From positions 310,001 to 374,000 of the forward strand of contig NZ_JAHDAU010000002.1 in assembly GCF_021991835.1 (NCBI RefSeq): 64,000 bases of DNA, in the 5' to 3' direction. A model generated the notes under the pieces. It was not told where the DNA came from. It worked only from the letters and a program-made list of their open reading frames with translations, and searched no databases. This document shows positions 10,554-19,457 of this stretch, one piece after another (position 1 is the stretch's first letter; each line of letters starts with the position of its first letter). The DNA is from Polaribacter sargassicola. GTDB taxonomy: Bacteria; Bacteroidota; Bacteroidia; Flavobacteriales; Flavobacteriaceae. A program made the translations under genes and the position numbers.

Positions 10554-11924
10554 ATGAAAATAAATTTAAAACATATATTTTATTATTTCGCTTTAGCAAT
10601 TGTACTTGTTTCTTGTGAAAAAGACGAAGTAAACTATACTCCTAAAGAGTATGCTCCAGCACCTGGCCTATCTGTTTCTACAAGTAATTTAACAGACAAT
10701 AGCTTTGATGTAGATTATACATCTGATGAAGATGGAGTATTGTATTATGCAATACAATTAGCTTCAGATGCAGCTCCAGATGCAGAAAGTATTATTAGAA
10801 GAACTGCTAGTAGTATTGTAAATAATAAAGCAGATTTAACATCTGGTTCTACTTGGAGCTATACTATGGACAGCGATATATATGGTGCTTATGATTACTC
10901 TATATACTCTGTTATGACAAGTGTAGACGGTATTGCTACTTCAGTAATTAAAACAGACGTAACTACACCAGATACAACAAACCCAAGTTTCTTAAGAGAT
11001 TCTTCTACTCCTGCTTTTGCAAGTGCAGATATCAGTCCTTTTACACCATTAACTTTACAATTTGATGAGCCTGTATTTTATCAAGGTGGTAACATAACAT
11101 TTTCTGCGTATGATGATGGTTCTGGTACTGGAAGAACAGTACTTGTAAGCAGTAACACTTCAACTATTACTTCAAGTGGTACAACAATTACTATAGATAC
11201 TCACGGAACTTTTCAGCAAGATGATTTTATAATTGTTACTTGGGATGAAGGTACTTTTACAGATAAATCTGGTAAAAGTGTAGCTGCATTAACTGGCTTT
11301 GATTATTACTTTTCTACTAGAGCATATACTTTAGCTGAAACTGCATACCTAATGCAAGGTACTTGGGATTATAGCACAGTTTTCTATGGTGGTTTATTAG
11401 AATCTATATATGTTAATAATGCTTCACTTTTTCTACCTGATACCGGCTCTGTTGAGTTAACACTTGACCCTACTGACCCTGAAGGGCTAACTTTATTAGG
11501 TATAAATATATTTGCACCTTTAATTGATTATGGTTACCCTAGAGAGCCAGAGTTTTTCAAAATAAAACTTGGAGAAGAAGGAGTTTTAGAAGTATTAGAT
11601 GAAAATCAAACTTCTGGTATGCCTATTACTTATACTTCTGGAGAGCCAGTAATTTCAGAATGGGCTCCTTGGTCTTTCTTCGGTTCTTACTACCCTGGTT
11701 TCTACGACTTTGAAGGTGGAACAATTGACCACTGGTTACAATTAATTGTTAGTGATGATGGTACTGCTATAGATGATATTGATTACATTTATACTAGAGT
11801 TGGTACTTACGCTAAGAGTAACTCTAAAACTTATAAGTCTTTAGAAAAGAAAAACGAATTAATGGAAGAAAAGCGTAAGCAAAACAATTCTTCTAATATT
11901 AAAAACTTTAAGATTAATTTATAA
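10554..11924 (+). CDS. Surface lipoprotein with Ig-like (SbsA-type) domain
   Basis: A 456-residue lipoprotein, last gene of the second SusCD operon, 7 bp after its neighbour. The lipobox ends at Cys21 followed by EKDE, consistent with surface export. Residues about 35-125 look like a fibronectin-type sandwich. Residues about 130-240 match the Ig-like domain found in SbsA and many Bacteroidota surface proteins (LTLQFDEPVFYQGGNI, FIIVTWDEGTFTDKSGKSV). The C-terminal third is beta-rich and aromatic, and the last 35 residues are very Lys/Asn-rich. It is probably an accessory ligand-binding protein for the SusCD transporter. No enzyme motif is visible. Confidence 0.75.
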   Translation: MKINLKHIFYYFALAIVLVSCEKDEVNYTPKEYAPAPGLSVSTSNLTDNSFDVDYTSDEDGVLYYAIQLASDAAPDAESIIRRTASSIVNNKADLTSGSTWSYTMDSDIYGAYDYSIYSVMTSVDGIATSVIKTDVTTPDTTNPSFLRDSSTPAFASADISPFTPLTLQFDEPVFYQGGNITFSAYDDGSGTGRTVLVSSNTSTITSSGTTITIDTHGTFQQDDFIIVTWDEGTFTDKSGKSVAALTGFDYYFSTRAYTLAETAYLMQGTWDYSTVFYGGLLESIYVNNASLFLPDTGSVELTLDPTDPEGLTLLGINIFAPLIDYGYPREPEFFKIKLGEEGVLEVLDENQTSGMPITYTSGEPVISEWAPWSFFGSYYPGFYDFEGGTIDHWLQLIVSDDGTAIDDIDYIYTRVGTYAKSNSKTYKSLEKKNELMEEKRKQNNSSNIKNFKINL

Positions 11925-11951
11925 TCTTAAAAACAACATATTAATTTAATT

Positions 11952-11982
11952 AAAAACCACCTTTTATAAGGTGGTTTTTTTA
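11952..11982 (+). terminator. Rho-independent terminator ending the SusCD operon
   Basis: The stem AAAAACCACCTT / AAGGTGGTTTTTT lies 30 bp after the last lipoprotein stop codon. Confidence 0.9.
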
Positions 11983-12135
11983 TTTCTGCTAAACAAGTAT
12001 AGTATGCTTTTCTAAGTAAATTTATAAAATGTTAAAACTAATAAATTTCATTTAACATCAATTTCACTTCTAAAATTAATCATTAGACTAATAAAATTGT
12101 AACTTACATCATTATTAACCTTAAAATATTATAAA

Positions 12136-12774
12136 ATGAGCGTTATTAGATTAGGTGATACAGCACCAAACTTTACAGCACAGTCGACAGAAGGAGAAAT
12201 TAATTTTCATGAATGGTTAGGAGATAGTTGGGGAATCTTATTTTCGCATCCTGCAGATTACACACCAGTTTGTACTACAGAATTAGGAACTGTAGCAAAA
12301 TATAAACCAGAGTTTGATAAAAGAAATGTAAAAACAATTGCCTTAAGTGTAGATGGACTTGATTCGCACAAAGGGTGGATTAGCGACATTAATGAAACAC
12401 AAAACACAACTGTAAGTTTCCCTATAATTGCAGATGAAGATAAAAAAGTATCTACATTATATGATATGATACATCCTAATGCAGATAATAACTTAACCGT
12501 TAGATCTGTATTTATAATTGGTCCTGATAAAAAAGTGAAATTAATTATAGTATATCCTGCTTCTACTGGTAGAAATTTTGATGAATTACTAAGAGTAATT
12601 GATTCTTTACAATTAACAGCTTACCATAAAGTTGCAACACCTGCAAACTGGCAAAGTGGTGATGATTGCGTAATTGCACCTGCAGTAACAAATGAACAGA
12701 TACCAGAAATGTTTCCAAAAGGTCACAAAGAAGTAAAGCCTTATTTAAGGCTAACACCTCAACCGAATTTATAA
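12136..12774 (+). CDS. 1-Cys peroxiredoxin (Prx6 family)
   Basis: This 212-residue protein has the Prx6-type active site HPADYTPVCTTELG with peroxidatic Cys46. The Prx6 C-terminal extension is also present (PANWQSGDDCVIAP and MFPKGHKEVKPYLRLTPQP). It reduces hydrogen and alkyl peroxides in the cytoplasm; no signal peptide is seen. Length and domain order match the family. The gene is monocistronic, with a 211-bp upstream gap and a terminator directly after it. I saw no OxyR-type site and no clean -7 box in the leader. The family call is secure; the physiological electron donor is not readable. Confidence 0.95.
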   Translation: MSVIRLGDTAPNFTAQSTEGEINFHEWLGDSWGILFSHPADYTPVCTTELGTVAKYKPEFDKRNVKTIALSVDGLDSHKGWISDINETQNTTVSFPIIADEDKKVSTLYDMIHPNADNNLTVRSVFIIGPDKKVKLIIVYPASTGRNFDELLRVIDSLQLTAYHKVATPANWQSGDDCVIAPAVTNEQIPEMFPKGHKEVKPYLRLTPQPNL

Positions 12775-12779
12775 TCGAT

Positions 12780-12812
12780 AAAAAAGACATCTTTTAAGGT
12801 GTCTTTTTTATT
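12780..12812. terminator. Bidirectional terminator between peroxiredoxin and rhomboid genes
   Basis: The hairpin AAAAAGACATCTT / AAGGTGTCTTTTTT lies between two convergent genes and can serve both strands. Confidence 0.85.
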
Positions 12813-12825
12813 TTATATAACTACT

Positions 12826-13500
12826 CTATTCTTCTAAATTTTCTGACTCTTCTTCTAGAACAGGTGGATTAAAATTACCATTCTCATCAAAAAGTAAATC
12901 GAATTCTGTTTCTTTAAATTGATATTCTTTTTTAATAATTCCTTTTTTTCTGTAAATAAAAGCGAATAAAAAACCTGATAAAAAACCTGATAAATGACCT
13001 TCCCAAGACATCCCCTCTTTTATTGGTAAAACATACCAAATCATACTTCCGTATAAGAAAATTATGATTAAAGAAAGAGCTACTAATCTATAGTGTTTTT
13101 TTATAATTCCGCTAAATAGAATAAAACTAAAAAGTAAATATACAATACCGCTTGCACCAATATGATAAGATTCTCTAGCAATACACCAAGTTAAAAAGCC
13201 AGTAAAAAAGCCACCAAAAAATAAAACTTTATAAGCTACATCTTTATAAAAATACATAAGAGATGATAATAACACAAATAAAGGAATAGAATTATTAAAA
13301 AGATGACTTGTGTTGCTATGGATAAAATGAGTTAAAAAAACACCTCTAAACCCCTCTAATGTTCTTGGATAAACACCATATTTATTAAAATTATAATCAA
13401 ACTGAATTTCTAACCAATAAACAAACCAAATTACAACAACATATACAACCGGAATTGTAAAAATTGATTTTGATATTTTAAATTGATTCTCTTGATTCAT
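12826..13500 (-). CDS. Rhomboid-family intramembrane serine protease
   Basis: A 224-residue multi-spanning membrane protein. An in-frame TTG one codon upstream is ignored in favour of the ATG at 13,500. The rhomboid hallmarks are visible: an H-rich second segment (THFIHSNTSHLFNN), the catalytic serine in HIGASG (about Ser117), and the catalytic histidine in WEGHLSGFLSGFLFA (about His169). Six transmembrane segments are expected and fit the hydrophobic blocks. The acidic C-terminal tail (about residues 195-224) is cytoplasmic in style. It should cleave single-pass membrane proteins within the bilayer; the substrate is unknown. A -7 box lies 14 bp upstream of the start. Confidence 0.92.
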   Translation of the reverse strand: MNQENQFKISKSIFTIPVVYVVVIWFVYWLEIQFDYNFNKYGVYPRTLEGFRGVFLTHFIHSNTSHLFNNSIPLFVLLSSLMYFYKDVAYKVLFFGGFFTGFLTWCIARESYHIGASGIVYLLFSFILFSGIIKKHYRLVALSLIIIFLYGSMIWYVLPIKEGMSWEGHLSGFLSGFLFAFIYRKKGIIKKEYQFKETEFDLLFDENGNFNPPVLEEESENLEE

Positions 13501-13514
13501 CAAAATAAAAATAA

Positions 13515-13522
13515 CAAAAATA
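13515..13522 (-). promoter_or_regulatory. -7 promoter box for the rhomboid gene
   Basis: On the minus strand this reads TATTTTTG, matching the Bacteroidota TAnnTTTG consensus, 14 bp before the ATG. No convincing -33 TTG was found at the usual distance. Confidence 0.5.
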
Positions 13523-13576
13523 GAACCAAATACAAATTATACAATTTCTGTCAGAAATCTTTATTATTTTTACTGT

Positions 13577-14848
13577 ATGAATGAACCTTTGGCAGAAAGA
13601 ATTAGACCTAAAACACTTGATGATTATATTAGTCAGCAACATTTAATCGGTAAAAAAGGCGTTTTAACAAATTTAATAAAACAAGGAATCATTCCTTCAT
13701 TAATTTTATGGGGACCTCCTGGTATTGGTAAAACTACTTTAGCTAATATAATTGCAACAGAATCTAATAGGCCATTTTACACATTAAGCGCCATAAGTTC
13801 TGGTGTTAAAGATGTAAGAGAAGTTATAGAAAAAGCTAAAAAAAGTGGTGGATTATTTACAGCAAAAAATCCTATACTTTTTATAGATGAAATTCATAGA
13901 TTTAGTAAATCTCAACAAGACTCTTTACTAGGTGCTGTAGAAAAAGGTTGGGTTACTTTAATTGGTGCAACCACAGAAAACCCAAGTTTTGAGGTAATAC
14001 CTGCCCTACTCTCTCGTTGCCAAGTTTATATTTTAAACTCATTTGATAAAAATGATTTAGTAGCTCTTTTACATAGAGCAATGGAAAAAGATGCTCTTTT
14101 ATCAACTAAAAAAATAAAATTAAAAGAAACAGAAGCTTTATTACAGGTTTCTGGTGGTGATGCAAGAAAACTTTTAAATATTTTTGAGCTATTAGTTTCT
14201 GCTGATGATGAAATTGAAATTACAAATGCTCTAGTTTTAGAAAAAATTCAAAAAAACACTGTTAAGTACGATAAAACCGGAGAACAACATTATGATATAA
14301 TTTCTGCTTTTATAAAATCTATAAGAGGTAGTGACCCTAATGCTGCTGTGTATTGGTTAGCTAGAATGATTGAAGGTGGTGAAGATGTAAAGTTTATTGC
14401 CAGAAGATTGCTTATTTCTGCTTCTGAAGATATTGGCAATGCAAACCCAACCGCATTAATTTTAGCAAATAATACTTTTCAGGCAGTTTCTGTTATAGGT
14501 AATCCCGAATCTAGAATTATTTTAAGCCAATGTGCTGTTTATTTAGCCAATTCTCCTAAAAGTAATGCATCTTACTTAGCAATAGATAATGCTTTAAATT
14601 TAGTTAAAAACACAGGCGATTTATCTATTCCGTTACATTTAAGAAACGCACCAACAAAATTAATGAAAGATTTAGATTACGGTAAAGATTATAAATACTC
14701 TCATAATTACCCTAATAATTTTGTTGAACAAGAATTTTTACCTGATGAAATTTCTGGAACAAAAATTTACGAACCAGGTAATAATTCTCGAGAAAATAAT
14801 TTTAGAGAAACTCTAAAAAAAAGATGGAAAGACAAGTATGATTATTAA
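13577..14848 (+). CDS. rarA: Replication-associated recombination protein RarA (MgsA)
   Basis: A 423-residue AAA+ ATPase of the RarA/MgsA/WRNIP1 family. It has the N-terminal [15 protein letters not shown] box, Walker [10 protein letters not shown] at residues 46-54, Walker B ILFIDEIH at about 100-107, sensor 1 [13 protein letters not shown], and the arginine-finger region LLSRCQVY. The C-terminal tetramerisation region contains [20 protein letters not shown] and [16 protein letters not shown]. It acts at stalled replication forks and gaps. The start ATG is immediate to a non-consensus AT-rich leader. The stop codon overlaps the convergent downstream gene by 4 bp. Confidence 0.96.
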   Translation: MNEPLAERIRPKTLDDYISQQHLIGKKGVLTNLIKQGIIPSLILWGPPGIGKTTLANIIATESNRPFYTLSAISSGVKDVREVIEKAKKSGGLFTAKNPILFIDEIHRFSKSQQDSLLGAVEKGWVTLIGATTENPSFEVIPALLSRCQVYILNSFDKNDLVALLHRAMEKDALLSTKKIKLKETEALLQVSGGDARKLLNIFELLVSADDEIEITNALVLEKIQKNTVKYDKTGEQHYDIISAFIKSIRGSDPNAAVYWLARMIEGGEDVKFIARRLLISASEDIGNANPTALILANNTFQAVSVIGNPESRIILSQCAVYLANSPKSNASYLAIDNALNLVKNTGDLSIPLHLRNAPTKLMKDLDYGKDYKYSHNYPNNFVEQEFLPDEISGTKIYEPGNNSRENNFRETLKKRWKDKYDY

Positions 14849-15606
14849 AATTTAACTTGATATTCTTTTTTAACTAATTTATCATTTTCATAAAATTCTG
14901 CAAACCACTTATCTTCATTTTTATAAAGTGTACCGTCTTTACCTTTTATAATAAAAACATTTTCTTTTCTAGTTTTTAAAATTTCGAAAACAACTTCTGG
15001 TTTACTATTTACTAATTGAAACCCATTTCCTTTTTCTTGTGCATATAAGATTTCTATAGGCTTAGCTTCTTTAGTCTCTTCTTTAACCTTTTTATTAGAA
15101 TTTTTAATAGCTGGTAATTTATCTGTTTTATTAGCTATTATTTTATCTGTCTTTGGTGTTTCACTTTTAGGCTTGTAACTATAGTTAAAATCTTCCATCG
15201 TTTCAAAAGCTCTTCTAATAGCTTCATGATATCCTTTTTTGTAATCCTTTAATTTACTTTTACCTACTTGTGAAGTATATAAAACAGCTCCGAAACAATT
15301 TTTTATAACAATAATACTTTTAACCGTAAACATATTAGACTCATCTTCTACAGAAGCCTCTAAAGCAGAACATTTTCCGCCTAATTTTAAATCATTTGGT
15401 AAATCTTCGTTACTTAAAACAACCTCAAACCCTTTTTTCTTTAATAAAAACTTAGTTAAAGAACTTGTTTGATATTGATCTGATTTTTTTAAAAAATCGA
15501 ATTTGTCTTTAACAATTATATATTTATAATTACTTATACTTTCATCTTGACTGTATGCTGATATAGCTGTAAAAATTAATAAACTAAATATTATTTTTTT
15601 AATCAT
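14845..15606 (-). CDS. Secreted protein of unknown function
   Basis: A 253-residue protein with a signal peptide (MIKKIIFSLLIFTAISAYSQ). The middle contains a Lys-rich linker (about residues 155-185), and the C-terminal 65 residues form a beta-rich unit (NGFQLVNSKPEVVFEIL to KEYQVKF). I do not recognise the family. It follows the DUF5723 gene with one base between stop and start, so the two are very likely co-transcribed. The 3' end overlaps the convergent rarA stop by 4 bp, leaving no room for a separate terminator. Periplasmic location is inferred. Confidence 0.75.
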   Translation of the reverse strand: MIKKIIFSLLIFTAISAYSQDESISNYKYIIVKDKFDFLKKSDQYQTSSLTKFLLKKKGFEVVLSNEDLPNDLKLGGKCSALEASVEDESNMFTVKSIIVIKNCFGAVLYTSQVGKSKLKDYKKGYHEAIRRAFETMEDFNYSYKPKSETPKTDKIIANKTDKLPAIKNSNKKVKEETKEAKPIEILYAQEKGNGFQLVNSKPEVVFEILKTRKENVFIIKGKDGTLYKNEDKWFAEFYENDKLVKKEYQVKF

Positions 15607-15607
15607 T

Positions 15608-16975
15608 TTAATTAAATATTAAATTAATTCCTAATTGTAACGAAACGTTATTTGCAGATGCAATATCGTTAAAATTTGCTATATTATCTACCAATCCATA
15701 AAAATTAACTTTTCCTATTTGTGCAGAAATCCCTGCACCTACATTATAAAAAGAGTATTCATCTATTGTATAAGTAACCTTTGTATGTAATTTATTTAAA
15801 AAAGATTTTTGATAAAAACCGGTTAATGCAAGTTGTGGCCTTAAAGGTCTAAAAACTGCATTTAACTGAATTCCTAAAGCATTAGAGTAAAAGTTTTTAA
15901 AAGTATTATCATAACAATATTTACTTCTTTTTTCTCCAAAACTATACTTTAAAGATCCATTTAATTTAGTTGGTCTCCAAGAAATATAAGAATCTTGATT
16001 TTCATCATTTGGCACCTTTTCTTCGAAATCTTCTTGTAAATTATGCCAATAATCAACTCTTTCATTAGGGAATAAAAATTCAATTCCATCTAAGGTATAA
16101 TTACCATATGCATAATAATTAGTAATATTATTTGTATGCTTTATAAAACCTAAATCTATAATACTACCTGTAAATTCTAATTGATCTGATTGATGATATG
16201 TAAATCCAAAATCGAACCCAAAACCTAAATTACCTCCTAAAAGTGTGTTTTTTAAGTAAGTACCAGGATCTTGTATCATTTCATCATTTTCCATTAAACC
16301 AGAAGTTCTTATATTAACATTTAAATTACTTAAATGATGCGCATAAATATTATTTGTACCATTTACAGTTGTAAGAGTTCCCGTATTATCAAATGATTCT
16401 GAATTTAAAGTAGAAGTATAAATTTTAAACCTACCTCCTACTGTTAGTTGTTTGTCTACCTTTTTTGTAACTCCAAAATGTAAAACAGTTAAAACATCTG
16501 CCTTATACATTAGATCTGAAATTGAAAACTGACGATCTAAATAAGGTGAATTACCTTCTGTAAAAAATACTGATACGTCTTTTGGAAAGTAAGAAATTAC
16601 ATCTACTTCTTCATAAATACCAAAACTAAAATATTTTTTATCATCATACCTAAAACCACCACTAAACAACTCTAATTGCATGTTAAATTTAAGATGATCT
16701 TTACTATCTAATTTATTTAAAACATTATTTACCTTATCAGTAATACTTATGCCATCATTAAGAAACAAATCTGACATTGAAAAACCTGTTGAACCTAACT
16801 CTGAAGAAATCCCAGATAAGAGAGGAACTCCTATATGAAACTTATAATTAGTTTCTGCTCCTGGATTTAAAAGTAGAGTTTGTGGCAATTCTGCAAAACC
16901 ATACAATAATTGTTTGTTTTGTGAATATGAAAATGTTATGAATAATATAAAAATTAGGGGGGAAATTCTTCTCAT
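15608..16975 (-). CDS. DUF5723-family outer-membrane-like protein
   Basis: A 455-residue protein with a signal peptide ending at SYSQ. The ATG at 16,975 is chosen over a GTG three codons upstream because it removes the overlap with the preceding gene. The sequence is a repeating pattern of amphipathic beta strands with conserved blocks ETNYKFHIGVPLLSG, GGRFKIYTSTLNS and QLEFTGSIIDLGF, and a terminal aromatic strand (LQLGINLIF). This matches the DUF5723 group of Bacteroidota barrel-like proteins, whose function is not established. It lies between a lipoprotein gene and a secreted-protein gene in a tight minus-strand operon, suggesting a small envelope complex. Confidence 0.8.
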   Translation of the reverse strand: MRRISPLIFILFITFSYSQNKQLLYGFAELPQTLLLNPGAETNYKFHIGVPLLSGISSELGSTGFSMSDLFLNDGISITDKVNNVLNKLDSKDHLKFNMQLELFSGGFRYDDKKYFSFGIYEEVDVISYFPKDVSVFFTEGNSPYLDRQFSISDLMYKADVLTVLHFGVTKKVDKQLTVGGRFKIYTSTLNSESFDNTGTLTTVNGTNNIYAHHLSNLNVNIRTSGLMENDEMIQDPGTYLKNTLLGGNLGFGFDFGFTYHQSDQLEFTGSIIDLGFIKHTNNITNYYAYGNYTLDGIEFLFPNERVDYWHNLQEDFEEKVPNDENQDSYISWRPTKLNGSLKYSFGEKRSKYCYDNTFKNFYSNALGIQLNAVFRPLRPQLALTGFYQKSFLNKLHTKVTYTIDEYSFYNVGAGISAQIGKVNFYGLVDNIANFNDIASANNVSLQLGINLIFN

Positions 16976-16976
16976 T

Positions 16977-17522
16977 TTAATCACCTGTTACTAAATAAAT
17001 TTTTGATGCGGACTTAAACTCTAGTTCATTTGTTTCATTAGAGGTTAATAAAACTGTAGAATTGTTAACGACTACAGTTGTCCTTATTTTAGTAGTATTT
17101 TTTATATTAGGATGATTATTAATTATGACATTTTCTTCAAAAGTATAATCTAACTGGTTACTAGCTATTTCTAACCTAGTTATACTGTAAGTAACATTAT
17201 TATTGTCGTCTAAAAAATCAAACTGAATTGAAAAACTGGTATCAAATTCATTTTTAATCTCTACATAAAAAGTAGCTTCTACAATATTATCTTTAATATA
17301 ATCGTTTTGAAAACCTTCAAAATCTGTTACATCTGTTTTAACAGATTGTATTGCTCCAGATTCATTAATGAAATGGTTTGGTAAAAGTGTAAAGTAAATT
17401 AAAGAAGTTGTAATTTCTTGACTTGCTGTATAGTCTTCTATCTGTGTAAAATCTAAATCACTCACACAAGAAGTTATAGAAAACCAACAAAATAACAGGG
17501 GGATTATTTTTTTGGAATACAT
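16977..17522 (-). CDS. Small lipoprotein of unknown function
   Basis: A 181-residue lipoprotein with lipobox Cys19 (WFSITSC). The mature protein is predicted to be a beta-sandwich (LNFDDNN-like turns, alternating strands) and has no catalytic motif. It is the first gene of the three-gene operon with DUF5723 and the secreted protein; the next gene starts one base beyond its stop codon. I do not recognise the family. The operon position suggests that it works with the DUF5723 barrel protein. Confidence 0.75.
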   Translation of the reverse strand: MYSKKIIPLLFCWFSITSCVSDLDFTQIEDYTASQEITTSLIYFTLLPNHFINESGAIQSVKTDVTDFEGFQNDYIKDNIVEATFYVEIKNEFDTSFSIQFDFLDDNNNVTYSITRLEIASNQLDYTFEENVIINNHPNIKNTTKIRTTVVVNNSTVLLTSNETNELEFKSASKIYLVTGD

Positions 17523-17565
17523 TATTTAATAAAAAATTTTTATCTATTATAATTTATAATAGCGG

Positions 17566-18252
17566 CTAAAGATAGTGTTTTATTTCTAAAAGAGAATTTA
17601 CAGAAATAAAATTACTTTCTTTTAGGGTAACATTATTAAAATTACAATGAATGGCTTTCATGCCTATATTTAGTGCTCCATTTATATCTGCTTCTATATT
17701 ATCGCCAACCATAATTGAGTTGTTAACATTGGCTTTTGCTAGATTTAATGCATGTGTAAACACTTTAGGATTTGGTTTTTTAACACCCACAGATTCCGAT
17801 GTAATTACCTGATTAAAATAGTTATAGATATTAGAATTTTTCATTTTTTTATTTTGCACTTCATTAAAACCATTGGTAATAATGTGCAATTGGTATTTGC
17901 TTTTTAAATAATCTAAAAGCTCTGTAGCTCCATCAAAAAGATAATTAAAATCAGGTAAATAATCTATGTATTCGTTTGCTATTAAATTAATAGTTTCATC
18001 AGAAATAAAATAATTTATTGCATCAAAAGTATTCTTTAACCTACCGTATCTTAATTGGTCTTTAGTTACTTTATCTTCTCTATAAAGTTTCCAAAAATCA
18101 ATATTAATAGGTTTATATACTTTTAAAAAAGTAGACATATCTACATTTATCTTATTAACCTCAAAAACCTTTTGAAAAGTTAAATCAGAGTTTTTTTCAA
18201 AATCCCACAAAGTATGATCTAAGTCAAAAAAAACGTGTTTTATATTATTCAT
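17566..18252 (-). CDS. HAD-family hydrolase, YjjG-type pyrimidine nucleotidase
   Basis: A 228-residue HAD-superfamily phosphatase with motif I FFDLDHTLWDF (nucleophile Asp10, general acid Asp12), motif II HIITNG, motif III Lys in GVKKPNPKVF, and motif IV MVGDNIEADINGA. The cap is the small helical type inserted after motif I. The sequence FDLDHTLWDFEKNS and overall length match the YjjG group, which dephosphorylates non-canonical pyrimidine nucleotides and protects against mutagenic bases. A more general HAD nucleotidase remains possible. It starts 70 bp from the divergent glycosyltransferase gene. Confidence 0.85.
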   Translation of the reverse strand: MNNIKHVFFDLDHTLWDFEKNSDLTFQKVFEVNKINVDMSTFLKVYKPINIDFWKLYREDKVTKDQLRYGRLKNTFDAINYFISDETINLIANEYIDYLPDFNYLFDGATELLDYLKSKYQLHIITNGFNEVQNKKMKNSNIYNYFNQVITSESVGVKKPNPKVFTHALNLAKANVNNSIMVGDNIEADINGALNIGMKAIHCNFNNVTLKESNFISVNSLLEIKHYL

Positions 18253-18298
18253 AAAGTAAATGTATAAATTATATATAAAAAAGAAAGCTTTAGTGTAC

Positions 18299-18306
18299 TA
18301 TATTTG
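18299..18306 (+). promoter_or_regulatory. -7 promoter box for the polysaccharide genes
   Basis: The sequence TATATTTG fits TAnnTTTG and lies 16 bp before the TTG at 18,323. It supports a start downstream of the first in-frame ATG at 18,260. Confidence 0.5.
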
Positions 18307-18322
18307 TGTAAAACTAAACCTC

Positions 18323-19456
18323 TTGAGCATTAAACTGAACGTTTTATTTTTATGTGGCTGGTACCCTTCTAGGGTATTAAAAACGAATGGCGATTTTATT
18401 CAAAGACATGCAGAAGCAGTTTCTTTAAACCATAATGTAATTGTTTTACATATAATTTCTGATGAAAAAAACGTTACAGACATAGAAATATCAACCAATG
18501 TTATTAATGGAATTGAAACACATATAGCTTATTTAAAAGCAGTTAAGAATCCTCTAAAAAAAGCGTACTTATTTATAAAAGCCTTTCATTTACTAATTAA
18601 AAAAGTAGGAAATTTTGATGTTGTTCACCTTAACCAATTATTTCCTTTTGGAGTTTTTAGTTTATACTTAAAATGGTTTCAAAAAAAGCCATATATTATT
18701 TCTGAGCATTTTACAGGTTATTTAAGAAATTCTGAATTTAAGATTAATTTCTTTCAAAAAAAAATTACAAAATGTATTGTAAAAAATGCTTATGCAGTTT
18801 GCTCTGTAAGTGATTATCTTTCTATAACTATGAAAGAATTAGGTTTTAAAGGCAACTATAAAACAGTGCCAAACGTAGTAAACACCAATCTATTTATTCC
18901 GGCTAAAAAAGAAGTTACTTTTCTAAAAATTGTACATATTTCTTCTTTAAAAGATGATCATAAAAATATAAAAGGAATGTTACGTGTAGCAAAACTTTTA
19001 AGTGAAAAATTGACGTATTTTGAATGGAAATTCATAGGAAATAATGGAAATGAATATAACGAATACTTAAACAAACTTGATATTAAAAATAGTAAAATTT
19101 CTTTCTTAGAGCATATAAGTCATTCAGAAATTGTTAGCAATTTACAAGAAGCTTCTCTTTGTATTTCTTTTAGTAATTACGAAACTTTTGGCATTGTAAT
19201 TACCGAAGCTATTGCTTGTGGCACACCAGTTATATCAACAAATACCGGAATTGCTACAAGTTTAAAGAACTTAGATTTTTGTAAAGTAATTCCTATTAAA
19301 AATGAACAATTATTGTTAGAATCTATTTTAAATTATAAAACAATTTTTGCTAATTTAGACTCTTACAAAATGCACTTATTTGTAAAACATCGATTTAATA
19401 AAGATGTAATAGCAAATGAGTTTTCTTCACTTTATTATAAATCATTAAAAAAATAA
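18323..19456 (+). CDS. GT4-family glycosyltransferase
   Basis: A GT-B fold glycosyltransferase. The frame opens at an ATG at 18,260, but the conserved N-terminal strand (LNVLFLCGWYPSR) begins near residue 26 of that version and a promoter box lies inside the extension. I therefore prefer the TTG at 18,323, giving 377 residues. Motifs: the acceptor-side TNGDFIQRHA, the H-containing ISEHFTGY, and the GT4 nucleotide-sugar site NYETFGIVITEAIACGTPVIST with the E-x7-E pattern. It is likely to transfer a hexose onto a surface polysaccharide or lipid carrier. A Wzx-like flippase gene follows after one base. Donor and acceptor are unknown. Confidence 0.88.
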   Translation: MSIKLNVLFLCGWYPSRVLKTNGDFIQRHAEAVSLNHNVIVLHIISDEKNVTDIEISTNVINGIETHIAYLKAVKNPLKKAYLFIKAFHLLIKKVGNFDVVHLNQLFPFGVFSLYLKWFQKKPYIISEHFTGYLRNSEFKINFFQKKITKCIVKNAYAVCSVSDYLSITMKELGFKGNYKTVPNVVNTNLFIPAKKEVTFLKIVHISSLKDDHKNIKGMLRVAKLLSEKLTYFEWKFIGNNGNEYNEYLNKLDIKNSKISFLEHISHSEIVSNLQEASLCISFSNYETFGIVITEAIACGTPVISTNTGIATSLKNLDFCKVIPIKNEQLLLESILNYKTIFANLDSYKMHLFVKHRFNKDVIANEFSSLYYKSLKK

Positions 19457-19457
19457 T

